From assembly GCF_903645315.1 (NCBI RefSeq), contig NZ_CAHJXL010000002.1:372001-436000 (forward strand): a DNA stretch of 64,000 nt. The letters run 5' to 3'. Under the pieces are notes generated by a model that saw only the letters and a list, made by a program, of their open reading frames with translations, was not told the DNA's origin and searched no databases. Source of the stretch: Victivallis sp. Marseille-Q1083. GTDB lineage: Bacteria > Verrucomicrobiota > Lentisphaeria > Victivallales > Victivallaceae. A program made the position numbers and the translations under genes. Shown here piece by piece: positions 9,431-18,450 of the stretch; position 1 is the first letter of the stretch, and each line of letters opens with the position of its first letter.

Positions 9431-9545
9431 TTGTCCAGTCGCTGCTCGCCAATGGATATTCGGCGGAATGAATTGTCTTCGACATAGTGAAGAAGGCCGG
9501 TTTGTACGATGAATGGCCGATGCTAAAGATGGTGGGAGTAGACAT
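9373..9545 (+). pseudogene. Short decayed coding remnant of unknown family
   Basis: One plus-strand frame reads as plausible protein across a stop: LVEEKDRTDPKNLAFVQSLL, ANGYSAE, TGA at 9469, then IVFDIVKKAGLYDEWPM and LKMVGVDIIG. Both sides of the stop are in the same frame, so a single Glu/Arg-to-stop change would explain it. It runs into the 3' end of uvrC on the other strand. I do not recognise the family, and the piece is too short to be sure it was ever a gene. Confidence 0.3.
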
Positions 9546-11074
9546 TATTGGGATGGCGCCGCGGCCGGCGGCTCCGGTTTGGTTGCGGGGGGCTGGGTAC
9601 GGGGCGGCGCTTTCCGGTTCAACTGGGCCAGTACTTTGGCGGCGAAGGTTTCGCCGATGCCGGGGACCTTCTGCACCACTTCGGCGACGCTGGCTTTGCG
9701 CAGCTCCCGGACGGAGCCGAACGTTTCGAGCAGTTGCTTTTTGCGCTGCGGTCCGATGCCTTCGATTTCATCGAGCAGCGACTGCTGCAGCCGCTTGTTG
9801 CGCAGTTCCCGGTGGTAGCCGATGGCGAAACGGTGCGCCTCGTCGCGCATCGCCTGCAGCATCCGCAGCGCCGGGTTGTGGCGGTCGAGTCGTACCGACT
9901 GGGGACGGCCCGGCCCGAAAAATTTTTCCTGCTGTTTGGCCAGCCCGATGACCGGGAAGGGCGGGCAGCCGCATTCGACCAATGCGGCGATCGCCGAGGA
10001 TAATTGCCCCTTGCCGCCGTCGACGACCAGCAGGTCCGGCAACGGCCGGTTCTCCTCCAGGCAGCGTTTATAGCGCCGGGTGATCACTTCATGCATCATC
10101 GCGAAGTCGTCGCTCTGGTGGACCGTTTTGATCCGGAAGCGGCGGTATTGGTCGCGGGCCGGTTTGCCGTTTTCAAAGCAGACCATGCTGCCGACTGCCA
10201 GCGTGCCGAGGATATTGGAAATGTCGAAACACTCCATGTGGCGCGGCGGCTTCGGCAGCCGCAGCGCCTCCTGCAATGCCAGGACGGCCGCTTCGCCGCT
10301 CTCCACCGGCAGGAAAGCCCGGGAGAACGAACGGTTTTTTTCGCCGAAAACGGTTTCCAGGTTGGTCAGCACGTCGCGCCAGTGGGCGGCCTTTTCGAAT
10401 CTCTGGGCGGCGGCCGCCTCCTTCATCCGCTGCTGCAGGATGGCGGAAAGCTCCTTGATGTTGCCGTTCAGCACCGACAGCATTTGATCGACCTTCTGCC
10501 GGTACTCTTCCGGCGTCACCTGGCCGGTACAGGGCGCGCAGCAGTCTTTGACGATGCGTTTCAGGCAGCGCTTGCGGGTTTCATCGTCCGGCTGGGCGGT
10601 ACGGCAGGTGCGCAATCCGAAATGGGAAAGCAGGAATTCCAGCGTCGATTTCAACGCTCCGCCATTCGGAAACGGCCCGAAGTAACGGTAGCGGTCGTCC
10701 TTGCGCACCCGGGCCAGCGTCAGGGTCGGAAACGGTTCATTCAGATTGATTTTCAGCATCAGATAACGCTTGTCGTCGCGCATCAGGATGTTGTAATACG
10801 GCGCGTATTCCTTGATCAGCCGCGATTCGAGGATCAGCGCCTCGTTTTCGGTACGCACCGGATAGAAATCCCAGTTGGCGATCGTGTTGATCAGCGAACG
10901 CAGCTTGGCGTCGGCGTACCGGGTGCGGGACGGCTGAAAATACTGGCTGAGCCGCCGCCGCAAATTGACCGCTTTGCCGACATAGATCACCTTGGCGAAA
11001 CGGTCGCGGAAGACATAGACGCCCGGTGTCTGCGGCACGTCGCCCGGATGGAATTCTTTCTGAAGCTCACTCAT
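9545..11074 (-). CDS. uvrC: Excinuclease ABC subunit C
   Basis: Makes the two incisions around a DNA lesion in nucleotide excision repair, together with UvrA and UvrB. The N-terminal GIY-YIG nuclease is visible (PGVYVFRDRFAKVIYVGK, about 18-35, with the R-x-x-L-x-Y-F helix after it). A cysteine-bearing block (CLKRIVKDCCAPCTGQ) and a UvrB-interaction helix pair follow near 205-240. The RNase H-like nuclease shows FDISNILGT, GSMVCFENG and LVVDGGKGQL. The C-terminus has tandem helix-hairpin-helix motifs (IEGIGPQRKKQLL and VQKVPGIGETFA). At 509 residues it is shorter than the usual 600 or so, but all landmark motifs are present. The C-terminus is a proline- and alanine-rich tail. Downstream of the isochorismatase-like gene by 11 bases, so likely co-transcribed. 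Confidence 0.93.
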   Translation of the reverse strand: MSELQKEFHPGDVPQTPGVYVFRDRFAKVIYVGKAVNLRRRLSQYFQPSRTRYADAKLRSLINTIANWDFYPVRTENEALILESRLIKEYAPYYNILMRDDKRYLMLKINLNEPFPTLTLARVRKDDRYRYFGPFPNGGALKSTLEFLLSHFGLRTCRTAQPDDETRKRCLKRIVKDCCAPCTGQVTPEEYRQKVDQMLSVLNGNIKELSAILQQRMKEAAAAQRFEKAAHWRDVLTNLETVFGEKNRSFSRAFLPVESGEAAVLALQEALRLPKPPRHMECFDISNILGTLAVGSMVCFENGKPARDQYRRFRIKTVHQSDDFAMMHEVITRRYKRCLEENRPLPDLLVVDGGKGQLSSAIAALVECGCPPFPVIGLAKQQEKFFGPGRPQSVRLDRHNPALRMLQAMRDEAHRFAIGYHRELRNKRLQQSLLDEIEGIGPQRKKQLLETFGSVRELRKASVAEVVQKVPGIGETFAAKVLAQLNRKAPPRTQPPATKPEPPAAAPSQ

Positions 11075-11085
11075 AAAGCGACGGA

Positions 11086-11649
11086 TCAGCGGACCAGTTG
11101 GGAGATGGCCTTGAACTGCGGGTGCTCCGCGCCGCGCAGCAGCATGAACAGCAGCGCTTCGCTGGAGGTGATCACCGCGCCGGCCTGACGCATCAGTTCG
11201 AGCGCCAGCGCGACATCGCCGGGCTTGCGGCTGGCGACGGCGTCGGCGGCGACGAAAACTTCATAGCCGCTGGAGAAGCCGCTGTTCAGGGCGTCCAGCA
11301 CTGTCTGCTGCACACAGACATGCGCTTCGATGCCGGCGACGATCAACGCGCGCGGCGAAACGAAGTCGACCGCATCGACGAACAACGGTTCCCCGAAACA
11401 GGAAAAAGCGGTTTTGGCCACCACCGGCGTTCCCGCCGGCAATGCAGCGGCGATTGCCGGGACGGTCGGCCCCAGGCCGCGCGGATATTGTTCGGTGACG
11501 ATGACGCGCCACCCCAGCAGCCCGGCGCCCGCCAGCAGCATTTGCTGGCGGTTCAGGCAGGATTCGATATCGCTCATCGCCTTGACCAATCGTTCCTGCA
11601 TGTCGATGAGCAGGAACACGCTCTCTTCGATAACCGGCAGATTCAACAT
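11086..11649 (-). CDS. Isochorismatase-like cysteine hydrolase
   Basis: Cytoplasmic hydrolase of the isochorismatase/nicotinamidase superfamily. The catalytic triad residues are readable: Asp in VFLLIDMQERL, Lys in VVAKTAFSCFGE and Cys in VAGIEAHVCVQQT; the last motif is typical of the YcaC/ISOC subgroup. The frame can open at a GTG at 11661, but that codon overlaps the ribosome site GAAGGAG (complement of 11661-11667), so the ATG at 11649 is chosen, giving 187 residues. It lies between miaA and uvrC on the same strand. The real substrate is not predictable; members cleave amides or vinyl ethers. Confidence 0.82.
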   Translation of the reverse strand: MLNLPVIEESVFLLIDMQERLVKAMSDIESCLNRQQMLLAGAGLLGWRVIVTEQYPRGLGPTVPAIAAALPAGTPVVAKTAFSCFGEPLFVDAVDFVSPRALIVAGIEAHVCVQQTVLDALNSGFSSGYEVFVAADAVASRKPGDVALALELMRQAGAVITSSEALLFMLLRGAEHPQFKAISQLVR

Positions 11650-11676
11650 AAAATCAATCACTCCTTCTTTCGGAAA

Positions 11677-12669
11677 TTAAGAACTTTTCTTGCCGTAATG
11701 AATTTCTTTCAGTTGCAGCACCGGCGCCGGCAGCGGTTCGCCGGCCAGGAAGCGCCGAACCAATGCCGCCGGATCCGGTTCGCTGCCGCCGCGCAGCCAG
11801 TGGATGACGGCGCCTTCGCGTTCCATTTTCCGGAAAAAGATATCCTGCCGTTTGGCGAACTGCCGGATCTTGCTCAACAATTCGTCGCGCATCGTCTGAA
11901 AATCCAGTCGATTTTGCAGGTAACGGCCGACGTAACGGTATTCCAATCCGAAAAAATCCAGTTTTTCAAAAGAGACACCATAATGTTCGTTTAGTTCGCG
12001 CACCTCTTCGATCATCCCGGCGGCCAGCCGGGCGTCGAGCCGTTCGGCGATCCGCCGGTGGACGATATCGCGCGGATAGTAGACCCCGAGCAGCAGCGCC
12101 TGAAAATCCGCCGCCGGCATTTCCGCCGCCGGCGTTTGGCGATGCCGGGCGATCTCGATTGCCCGGCGCAGCCGGGTCTTGTTCGTGCGATCCAGAAAGG
12201 TCCGGTAAAATTCCGGCGCCAATCCGGCCAGTTCGGCGTTCAGAGCATCGAGCTCCATGGCGTCCAATGCGGCGCGTTCGGCCGGGTCGGGCGCGGTGCC
12301 GGGCAAAGCATAGCCGCGCAGCAGAGCGTCGATATAGAGCGCCGTGCCGCCGCAGATGACCGGCAGCCGGCCGCGGCCGGCAATCGCCGCGATGCATTGG
12401 CGGGCATCACGGCAGAATGCGTGGAGGTTGTACGTTGCATCCGGCGGCACGCAATCGATCAGATGAAACGGCACCGGCGTTCCGCCGGCACTGTATTCGG
12501 CCAGGTCTTTGCCGGTGCCGATGTCCATGTGCCGGTAGACCTGCCGGGAGTCGGCGCTGACGATTTCGCCGTCGAATTGGCGGGCCAGCCGGACGGCCAG
12601 CGCGGTTTTTCCGGTGGCCGTCGGACCGGTAATGACGATAATTTTGGGCGATTCGGCCATAAATTTCAT
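11677..12669 (-). CDS. miaA: tRNA dimethylallyltransferase
   Basis: Transfers a dimethylallyl group to A37 of tRNAs that read codons starting with U, the first step of ms2i6A synthesis. The P-loop GPTATGKT is at residues 15-22, followed by the DMAPP/tRNA-binding phrase SADSRQVYRHMDIGTGK (about 39-55), the LIDCVPPDATYN segment and CGGTALYIDALL. Length 330 is typical. A second in-frame ATG at 12660 is an equally good start because neither has a strong ribosome site. First gene of the minus-strand set miaA, isochorismatase-like, uvrC; divergent from lpxC across a short AT-rich gap (12670-12763) that must hold both promoters. Confidence 0.93.
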   Translation of the reverse strand: MKFMAESPKIIVITGPTATGKTALAVRLARQFDGEIVSADSRQVYRHMDIGTGKDLAEYSAGGTPVPFHLIDCVPPDATYNLHAFCRDARQCIAAIAGRGRLPVICGGTALYIDALLRGYALPGTAPDPAERAALDAMELDALNAELAGLAPEFYRTFLDRTNKTRLRRAIEIARHRQTPAAEMPAADFQALLLGVYYPRDIVHRRIAERLDARLAAGMIEEVRELNEHYGVSFEKLDFFGLEYRYVGRYLQNRLDFQTMRDELLSKIRQFAKRQDIFFRKMEREGAVIHWLRGGSEPDPAALVRRFLAGEPLPAPVLQLKEIHYGKKSS

Positions 12670-12763
12670 TCGGTTGCAGCGAAATAAGTTTAAATTTCAA
12701 AATATGCGTACTATATTATGACGTTTCAATCGACAAATACAAATTTTGAATGAGAAAATATTC

Positions 12764-13606
12764 ATGATGGAAAAACAGCATACCATTGAGCGGCCGGCTT
12801 CGGTCTCCGGCATCGCCTTGCATACCGGCGCGCGCGCCACGTTGCGGATTTTGCCGGCGGAGACCGACCGCGGCATCATCTTCCGGCGGGTGGACCTGCC
12901 GGGCACTCCGGAGGTGCGGGCGCTGGCCACCAACGTCGTCGACGCCCGCCGCGGGACGACGATTGCCTGCGGCAACGCGGTCGTCTATACCGTCGAACAC
13001 ATCATGTCGGCGCTGCATGTGGCCGGCATCGACAATGCCGTCGTCGAAATGGACGGCCTGGAGCCGCCGATCGCCGACGGCAGCGCCATGCCGTACTGGG
13101 AGATGGTCAAGGCGGCCGGCCGGGTCGAACAGGCGGCGCCGGCGGAATTCTTTCATTGCCGGGAGATTCTGCACCTCAAGCACGGCGACACCCAGATGGT
13201 GATGACGCCGGCCGAGCAGTTGGAAATCAGTTGTCTGGCTTCGTTTCGCGGCTGTCCGTTCGATCCGCAGTACCAGTCGTTCGTCATCTCGCCGGAAACT
13301 TATGAAAAGGAGATCGCCGGAGCGCGGACTTTCGTCGAATACAAGGACCTCGAACAGCTGTTGGCAATGGGCCTGGTCAAGGGCGGCAGCCTGGACGCGG
13401 CGGCGATCATTCACAACGGCGCGATCATCTGCAAGGAGCGGCTGCTCTTTCAGGATGAAATCGTCCGGCATAAAATTCTTGACGTCATCGGCGACATGTA
13501 TCTGTGCGGCCGCCGGGTCAAGGCCAATATCATTGCCATCAAGCCCGGTCATTCGAAAAATGTCGAGTTGGCCGGCATGATGATCAGGCAGATGTCGGCG
13601 CAGTAA
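12764..13606 (+). CDS. lpxC: UDP-3-O-acyl-N-acetylglucosamine deacetylase
   Basis: Zinc enzyme that commits UDP-GlcNAc to lipid A synthesis. Visible signatures are SGIALHTGARATL at the start, the zinc ligand in YTVEHIMSALH, LEPPIADGSA, and near the end the zinc ligands His and Asp in RHKILDVIGD. Length about 280 is near the family norm. The frame can open at a TTG at 12746, but two adjacent ATGs at 12764 and 12767 place the start just before the conserved core; I choose 12764. fabZ follows 44 bases downstream, so the pair forms a lipid A/fatty acid unit. In Bacteroidetes these two are commonly fused; here they are separate genes. Confidence 0.93.
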   Translation: MMEKQHTIERPASVSGIALHTGARATLRILPAETDRGIIFRRVDLPGTPEVRALATNVVDARRGTTIACGNAVVYTVEHIMSALHVAGIDNAVVEMDGLEPPIADGSAMPYWEMVKAAGRVEQAAPAEFFHCREILHLKHGDTQMVMTPAEQLEISCLASFRGCPFDPQYQSFVISPETYEKEIAGARTFVEYKDLEQLLAMGLVKGGSLDAAAIIHNGAIICKERLLFQDEIVRHKILDVIGDMYLCGRRVKANIIAIKPGHSKNVELAGMMIRQMSAQ

Positions 13607-13650
13607 TTTATTTTATCGATAAGAGAAAGAAAACACAGGAGAAGAATACA

Positions 13651-14577
13651 ATGATCGAGCCGGGCAAAGTAATGGGGCCGAAAGAGATCACTGCCGTTTT
13701 GAAACAGCGTTATCCGATGTTGATGCTGGACCGCGCCATGCTGGAAAGTGAAAATCGGATTGTCGGCGTCAAAAATCTCTGCATCAACGAGTTGTTTTTT
13801 CAGGGACATTTCCCGAACCATCCGATCATGCCGGGGGTACTGCAACTGGAAGCGATGCGGCAGCTGGGGGAACTGGCGGTGCATGACCGTTTGAAGCCGG
13901 ACGATTCCCGGCAGGTCTATATGCGGGTTATCGAAAAAGTCAAATTCCGCAAGCCGATCCTGCCGGGCGACCGGATGAAGATCGAAGCGGAAGTGCTGGA
14001 ATGTGCCGACGGCGAAGCGGTCATCCAGGCGAGGACCGGCAACAGCGGCGGGCTGACTTGCGAAGCGAAAATCACGCTGGCGATGCGGGAGAAGAGTTCG
14101 CCGGCGGCGATGCCGGAGTTGTACAATGAGTTCGACCTCAGCGAACATACGGCGATGGATGTGACGAAAATCATGGCGATGGTGCCGCACCGTTATCCGT
14201 TCCTGCTGATCGACAGCGTTGCCCGGATCGAAGGAGACCGGATCATCGCGATCAAGAACGTGTCGTTGAACGAAGAGATGTTTGCGGCGACGGCGACGGA
14301 TTTTGCGGTGCTGCCGGAGGCTCTGCAGTGTGAAATCATCGCCCAATCCGGCTGCGCCTGCGTATTGTCCCGGCCGGAAAATCAGGGCAAACTGGGATAT
14401 TTCATGTCGATCGACCGCGCGGAATCGTTCGGGCCGATTTATCCGGGCGACCAGTTGATCTGTGAAATCGTCCTGCCGCCGAGCAAGTCGCGCTTCGGCA
14501 AGGGAACCGGCACGATCCGGGTCGGCGAGCGGGAAGTGTTCCGCATTACGCTGATGTTCGCGATCGTCGATGCCTGA
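13651..14577 (+). CDS. fabZ: Tandem (double) FabZ-like 3-hydroxyacyl-ACP dehydratase, second domain degenerate
   Basis: 308 residues, twice the length of ordinary FabZ (about 150). Domain 1 (about 8-147) is a canonical hotdog dehydratase: FQGHFPNHPIMPGV with catalytic His53, and Glu67 in QLEAM. Domain 2 (about 170-308) opens with KIMAMVPHRYPFLLID, the standard FabZ start, but at the place of GHFP it has FAATATDF, so the catalytic His aligns with Thr214 while Glu228 is retained. The second half may be structural or bind acyl-ACP without dehydrating it. The start ATG at 13651 has AGGAG ten bases upstream; the open frame extends further 5' into lpxC but without a better start. It dehydrates 3-hydroxyacyl-ACP in fatty acid elongation and balances lipid A synthesis with LpxC. 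Confidence 0.9.
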   Translation: MIEPGKVMGPKEITAVLKQRYPMLMLDRAMLESENRIVGVKNLCINELFFQGHFPNHPIMPGVLQLEAMRQLGELAVHDRLKPDDSRQVYMRVIEKVKFRKPILPGDRMKIEAEVLECADGEAVIQARTGNSGGLTCEAKITLAMREKSSPAAMPELYNEFDLSEHTAMDVTKIMAMVPHRYPFLLIDSVARIEGDRIIAIKNVSLNEEMFAATATDFAVLPEALQCEIIAQSGCACVLSRPENQGKLGYFMSIDRAESFGPIYPGDQLICEIVLPPSKSRFGKGTGTIRVGEREVFRITLMFAIVDA

Positions 14578-14608
14578 CAAAAATTGACAACCAATGGGGA
14601 GCGAGGAA

Positions 14609-15106
14609 ATGGCGATGGTACGGAAAATTTGGAGGATGCCGCTGCCGGCATTGTTGTTGACGCTGCTGGTGGGCTGCGTTAATTTCAGCTATCAGGGCGA
14701 GGAGTTTGCGCCGACCGAGAATGTCTCGGTGTTTTACAGCGCTTCCGAGGTGCCGGCCGATTTTGCCGTCATCGGCAAAGCCAGGGCGTCCGGCAATTAC
14801 AGCGAAGTGACCAATGACCAATTGGTCGACAAGTTGATTGAGGAGGCTAAGTCCAAAGGGGCCGACGGGGTGCTGATCACGCAGACGCAGGTCAAGCCGG
14901 AGGAGGAAGACAGTGCGCTGACCCAGGAGGACGCGCGCGAGGTTTTTCCGAACAACAGTGCGGAAAATACCGGTTGGAATACCCTGCTAGCCGATTTCGG
15001 CGGCGGTTACGGCAGCGTCAATGATTCGGATTCCGGTTGGTCGAAAACGTATATCCGGATCATCCGGGCCGATTTCCTCCGCAAACAGCCGGCGGCGAAA
15101 CCGTGA
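14609..15106 (+). CDS. Small lipoprotein, heavy-metal-binding/YbjQ-RcsF-like fold possible
   Basis: Short secreted protein with a charged start, a hydrophobic run and a lipobox ending LLVGC, so it should be lipidated on that Cys and anchored in an outer or inner membrane. The mature part contains FAVIGKARASGNYSE followed by LVDKLIEEAKSKGADGVLI, a pattern seen in YbjQ/RcsF-type small domains where a helix precedes a GADGV turn. ATGs at 14609 and 14615 are both possible; ribosome-like purines (GGGGAGCGAGGA) precede both. It follows fabZ by about 30 bases and might share its transcript. Function unknown. Confidence 0.75.
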   Translation: MAMVRKIWRMPLPALLLTLLVGCVNFSYQGEEFAPTENVSVFYSASEVPADFAVIGKARASGNYSEVTNDQLVDKLIEEAKSKGADGVLITQTQVKPEEEDSALTQEDAREVFPNNSAENTGWNTLLADFGGGYGSVNDSDSGWSKTYIRIIRADFLRKQPAAKP

Positions 15107-15265
15107 CGGATTTTTTATTTGCCTGGCCCGTTTGAAATATCGGGAGGATGGGAGCCGGCAAGTCTCCGAAGTGAGTGGGCCGCCAGACTCCTTCCGGCCC
15201 CGGGGAACCGACCGGAGCCGGGGTGCGCGAGAAGGCCATGACGCAGTTTGAGGAGACTGGAAGGA

Positions 15266-16396
15266 ATGACCATGCGAATCGGCTATTTGATTTTGGGGCT
15301 GACCGCCCTGGCGGTGCCGCTTTTCCGGGTTGCCGCGGCCGACCTCGAGACGCTGGACGGCAAGGTCTACCGGAATTACGAAATACGCAAAGTCCGGGAA
15401 GATTCGCTTTCGATCATCCATGACGGCGGTTTTTCCACTGTTCGTTTTGAAGTATTGCCGGAAGCGTTGCGGCAGGAGTACATCGGTTCGGTGGAGGACT
15501 TGATCGATCGGCTGCTGGCGAATGACTGGGACGTGCGCTGCGGGGAAAAAATTCCGGCGGCTCTGTTTCAGGGGAATGCCGGCAGTTCCCCCGGCGAAAC
15601 GGATTCGGCCGCCTGGCTGATCCGGCCCCTGAAGCGCAATGTTTATTTCGACCGTTTTCTGGCGGTGACTTCGGCGGTCGCGCCGGAAGTGTACGGCATC
15701 GCCGCTTTCAGCTTGCTGCCGGGACGGACCGAAGCCAATGCGACGGCCGATTTGAATTACATCCGCGATTATCTGCAGAAAGCCCACGGCATCGCGTTGC
15801 AGCCGGCGGCGGAATGGGTTTACCGGGCAGAACTCGGCGACCGGCGGGAATTGGTCGTCCGGGCGGACCGGCAGCCGCCGAACGGCATCCGGGTCAGCCT
15901 GTTTTTCTGGGACCGGCGTTACTATGTCGAAGCGCCGGACAGCCGGGCGTTCGGCATTCGTTTCGGCGAGGCGTTGCCACCGGAAACGGTGGTGCGGATG
16001 GAGGAGCCCAACTGTTATGTCATCGATCCACCGGAAAAATTGCCCGATTTCCAGATTTACCAGGCCAGGCGGACGCCGGTTTCGCAAGTGGTTTTTCAGG
16101 TGACCGGCCAGGCCGATTTTGCCGGCCGGGAAGCGTTTGAGCGGCTGGAAGCGCTGAAAGCGCAGTTGGAAACGAAATACGCGGCGGCGCCGACGGCCTT
16201 CAAAAAGAAGGCGAAAGGCAGCGGTTACCGTTTCGATTTGCCGCACACCGAAATTCTGCTGGTGGCGCTGGAGCGGCCGCCGGAACGTTCTTGCCTGGTG
16301 ATCATCTGTACCGATCGCCGGTTGGAGGCGTGCAACAATCGGGAGGTTGCTGACCTTGACCGGCGGTTGCGGCTGGTTTCGCCGCCTGGTTCGTGA
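15266..16396 (+). CDS. Secreted hypothetical protein with N-terminal SH3-like motif
   Basis: Begins with a signal peptide (MRIGYLILGLTALAVPLF, cleavage after VAAA). Directly after it comes DLETLDGKVYRNYEIRKV with HDGGFSTVRFEVLPEALR, a short beta module that recurs at the N-termini of secreted proteins in Verrucomicrobia and Lentisphaerae. The rest (about 300 residues) I do not recognise. A GC-rich inverted repeat lies in the 140-base gap before it (around 15197-15222). I chose the ATG at 15266 (AGGAG at 15251-15255); 15272 is equally possible. The next gene, also secreted, starts 38 bases downstream, so the two are probably co-expressed. Confidence 0.75.
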   Translation: MTMRIGYLILGLTALAVPLFRVAAADLETLDGKVYRNYEIRKVREDSLSIIHDGGFSTVRFEVLPEALRQEYIGSVEDLIDRLLANDWDVRCGEKIPAALFQGNAGSSPGETDSAAWLIRPLKRNVYFDRFLAVTSAVAPEVYGIAAFSLLPGRTEANATADLNYIRDYLQKAHGIALQPAAEWVYRAELGDRRELVVRADRQPPNGIRVSLFFWDRRYYVEAPDSRAFGIRFGEALPPETVVRMEEPNCYVIDPPEKLPDFQIYQARRTPVSQVVFQVTGQADFAGREAFERLEALKAQLETKYAAAPTAFKKKAKGSGYRFDLPHTEILLVALERPPERSCLVIICTDRRLEACNNREVADLDRRLRLVSPPGS

Positions 16397-16434
16397 TTGA
16401 TCGACGGAAAAACTTCATACATGGGGAAAGAGTC

Positions 16435-18438
16435 ATGAAAAAAATGGCAGTTTGGTTGTCGCCGGTGCTGGCCGGCGTGCTGGCCGGTAGCGGTATGGGC
16501 GTCGAGCCGGGAGAGGAGGCGACGGCTTCCGGCTGGCAGATGGCCGATGGCGGAATTTACCGGCGGAATCCGGTGGGGTGCCGGGATCATTTGGCGATGG
16601 CCGGCCGGGCGATGGATGTCATTCTGGAGTGGCAGGTGGATGAGGACGGACGATTTTCGGCGGTTCGGGCAGCCCGTTTTCCGATGCTCCGGACGCTGCC
16701 GGACAATACTCATGCGGCGCTGTCCGTCGCCTTCGACGATGCGGCGTTGCCGCCGGTGGAATGCGACCGGCAGCCGTTGAAGCCGGGCCGGGTCGGCGAA
16801 ATTCGGATTCGCGGCCGTTTCGAGGTGGTCAGCCGCCACGGAGACGACGTGACCTCCCGCCGCGTGATCTTTCCGGCTTTGAATGCGCCGGCCCTGCTGG
16901 AGCTGGTTACTTTGGAAAATAGCGCCGGCCGGCCGTTGGAAATCACCGTCCCGGCTTATGATTCGGCGACCGATACCGCGCCGGGGGTGTTCGGCGTTTA
17001 TACGGTCCGGACCAACATCGTCGGTGACGGGACGTATCGCCTGGCTCCCGGCGCGGCGCTGTCCTATTGGGTGGTGCGGTCGGCGAGGTTGGCGGAGGAG
17101 CCGCCCTATTTTGCCGATGCGCTGCCGGAATTGGCGGCCCGGGAGGCTTTGACGGCGGCTACGTTCCGGGAATTGCGTCTTGAGACGCCGGACGAGGCAT
17201 TGAATCTGATGTTCGATTTTGCCAAATTCCACGCGGTGGAAAGCATCTTCGCGACCCGGGGCGGACTGCTGCACGGCCCCGGCGGTTACAACCGCTATCT
17301 GGCGGCGATCTGGGCCAATGACGAAGCGGAGTATGCCAATCCGTTCTTTCCATTCCTGGGCGATGCCGCCGGCAATCAGTCGGCGTTGAATGCTTTCCGG
17401 CATTTCGCCGGTTATATGAATGAGGAATACCGGCCGATTCCCAGTTCGATCGTCGCCGAGGGGCGGGGAAATTGGCACGGCGCCGGGGATCGCGGCGACA
17501 TGGCGATGATCGCGCACGGGGCGGCCCGCTTTGCCCTGGCTTCCGGCAATCCGGCCTGGGGACGCGAGCTGTTGCCGCTGATCACCTGGTCGCTGGAATA
17601 TTGCCGCCGGCAATTGACGCCGGAAGGGGTGGTGGCTTCCGACAGCGACGAACTGGAAGGGCGTTTTCCGGCCGGGAAAGCGAATTTATGTACCGCGATG
17701 CTCTACTTCGACGGGCTGGAACGCGCTGCCGATCTGTTGGAGGCGTTGCAGGAGCAGCCGGAAAAAGCCGGCGAATACCGCCGGCAGGCGGCGGCGTTGA
17801 AGCGGGCGGTCGAGTCGTTCTTTGCCGCTGAAGTGGAAGGATTCGAGACCTATTGCTATTACGAAGGCAATACGACGTTGCGCAGCTGGATCTGCATGCC
17901 GCTGGTGTTCGGTTTCGAGGATCGGGCGCCGGAAACGGTGGCGGCGCTCTTTTCCGACCGGCTGTGGCTGGGCGACGGCCTGCTGACTGCCAGCGGCACC
18001 GAAACGTATTGGGACCGTTCGGCGCTTTACGCCTTTCGCGGCATTCTGTTCTGCGGGTTTCTCGAGGAAGCTCTGCCGCGCCTGATTGCTTATACGCGTT
18101 CCCGGCTGCTGGGAAAACATGTCTCGTATCCGGTCGAAGCGTATCCGGAAGGCAACCAGAGCCAGCTTTCCGCCGAAAGTGCGCTTTATTGCCGGATTTT
18201 CACCGAAGGACTGTTCGGCATCGTGCCGACCGGTTTCCGGCAGTTCTCTCTGAAAGCGCAATTGCCGGCCGCCTGGGATCGGGCCGCGTTGCGCCGGATT
18301 CATGCCTTTGGTACGGTTTTCGATCTGCAGTTGCGGCGGGTGGAGGCCGGAATCGAGGTCATCATCACCGACGAGAGCGGAGCGGTTCCGTTCCGCGAGA
18401 CCGTCCGGGAAGGGACGGCGCTGGAAGTGAAGCTGTAA
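16435..18438 (+). CDS. Secreted six-hairpin (alpha/alpha barrel) glycosidase-like protein
   Basis: About 667 residues starting at the ATG at 16435; the open frame extends 14 codons further but lacks a ribosome site there. It has a signal peptide (MKKMAVWLSPVLAGVLAG), an N-terminal beta-rich domain to about residue 240, and then a helical region with features of (alpha/alpha)6 glycosidases: NRYLAAIWANDEAEY, SSIVAEGRGNWHG with GDRGDMAMI, and SGTETYWDRSALYAFRG with YPVEAYPEGNQSQLSAES. These resemble the substrate clefts of GH63/GH37/GH78-like enzymes, with acidic residues in WANDEAEY and WDRS as candidate catalysts. Exact family not assigned. It probably trims oligosaccharides in the periplasm. 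Convergent with the nucleotide-sugar operon. Confidence 0.65.
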   Translation: MKKMAVWLSPVLAGVLAGSGMGVEPGEEATASGWQMADGGIYRRNPVGCRDHLAMAGRAMDVILEWQVDEDGRFSAVRAARFPMLRTLPDNTHAALSVAFDDAALPPVECDRQPLKPGRVGEIRIRGRFEVVSRHGDDVTSRRVIFPALNAPALLELVTLENSAGRPLEITVPAYDSATDTAPGVFGVYTVRTNIVGDGTYRLAPGAALSYWVVRSARLAEEPPYFADALPELAAREALTAATFRELRLETPDEALNLMFDFAKFHAVESIFATRGGLLHGPGGYNRYLAAIWANDEAEYANPFFPFLGDAAGNQSALNAFRHFAGYMNEEYRPIPSSIVAEGRGNWHGAGDRGDMAMIAHGAARFALASGNPAWGRELLPLITWSLEYCRRQLTPEGVVASDSDELEGRFPAGKANLCTAMLYFDGLERAADLLEALQEQPEKAGEYRRQAAALKRAVESFFAAEVEGFETYCYYEGNTTLRSWICMPLVFGFEDRAPETVAALFSDRLWLGDGLLTASGTETYWDRSALYAFRGILFCGFLEEALPRLIAYTRSRLLGKHVSYPVEAYPEGNQSQLSAESALYCRIFTEGLFGIVPTGFRQFSLKAQLPAAWDRAALRRIHAFGTVFDLQLRRVEAGIEVIITDESGAVPFRETVREGTALEVKL

Positions 18439-18450
18439 CTCGGCCCGCCG

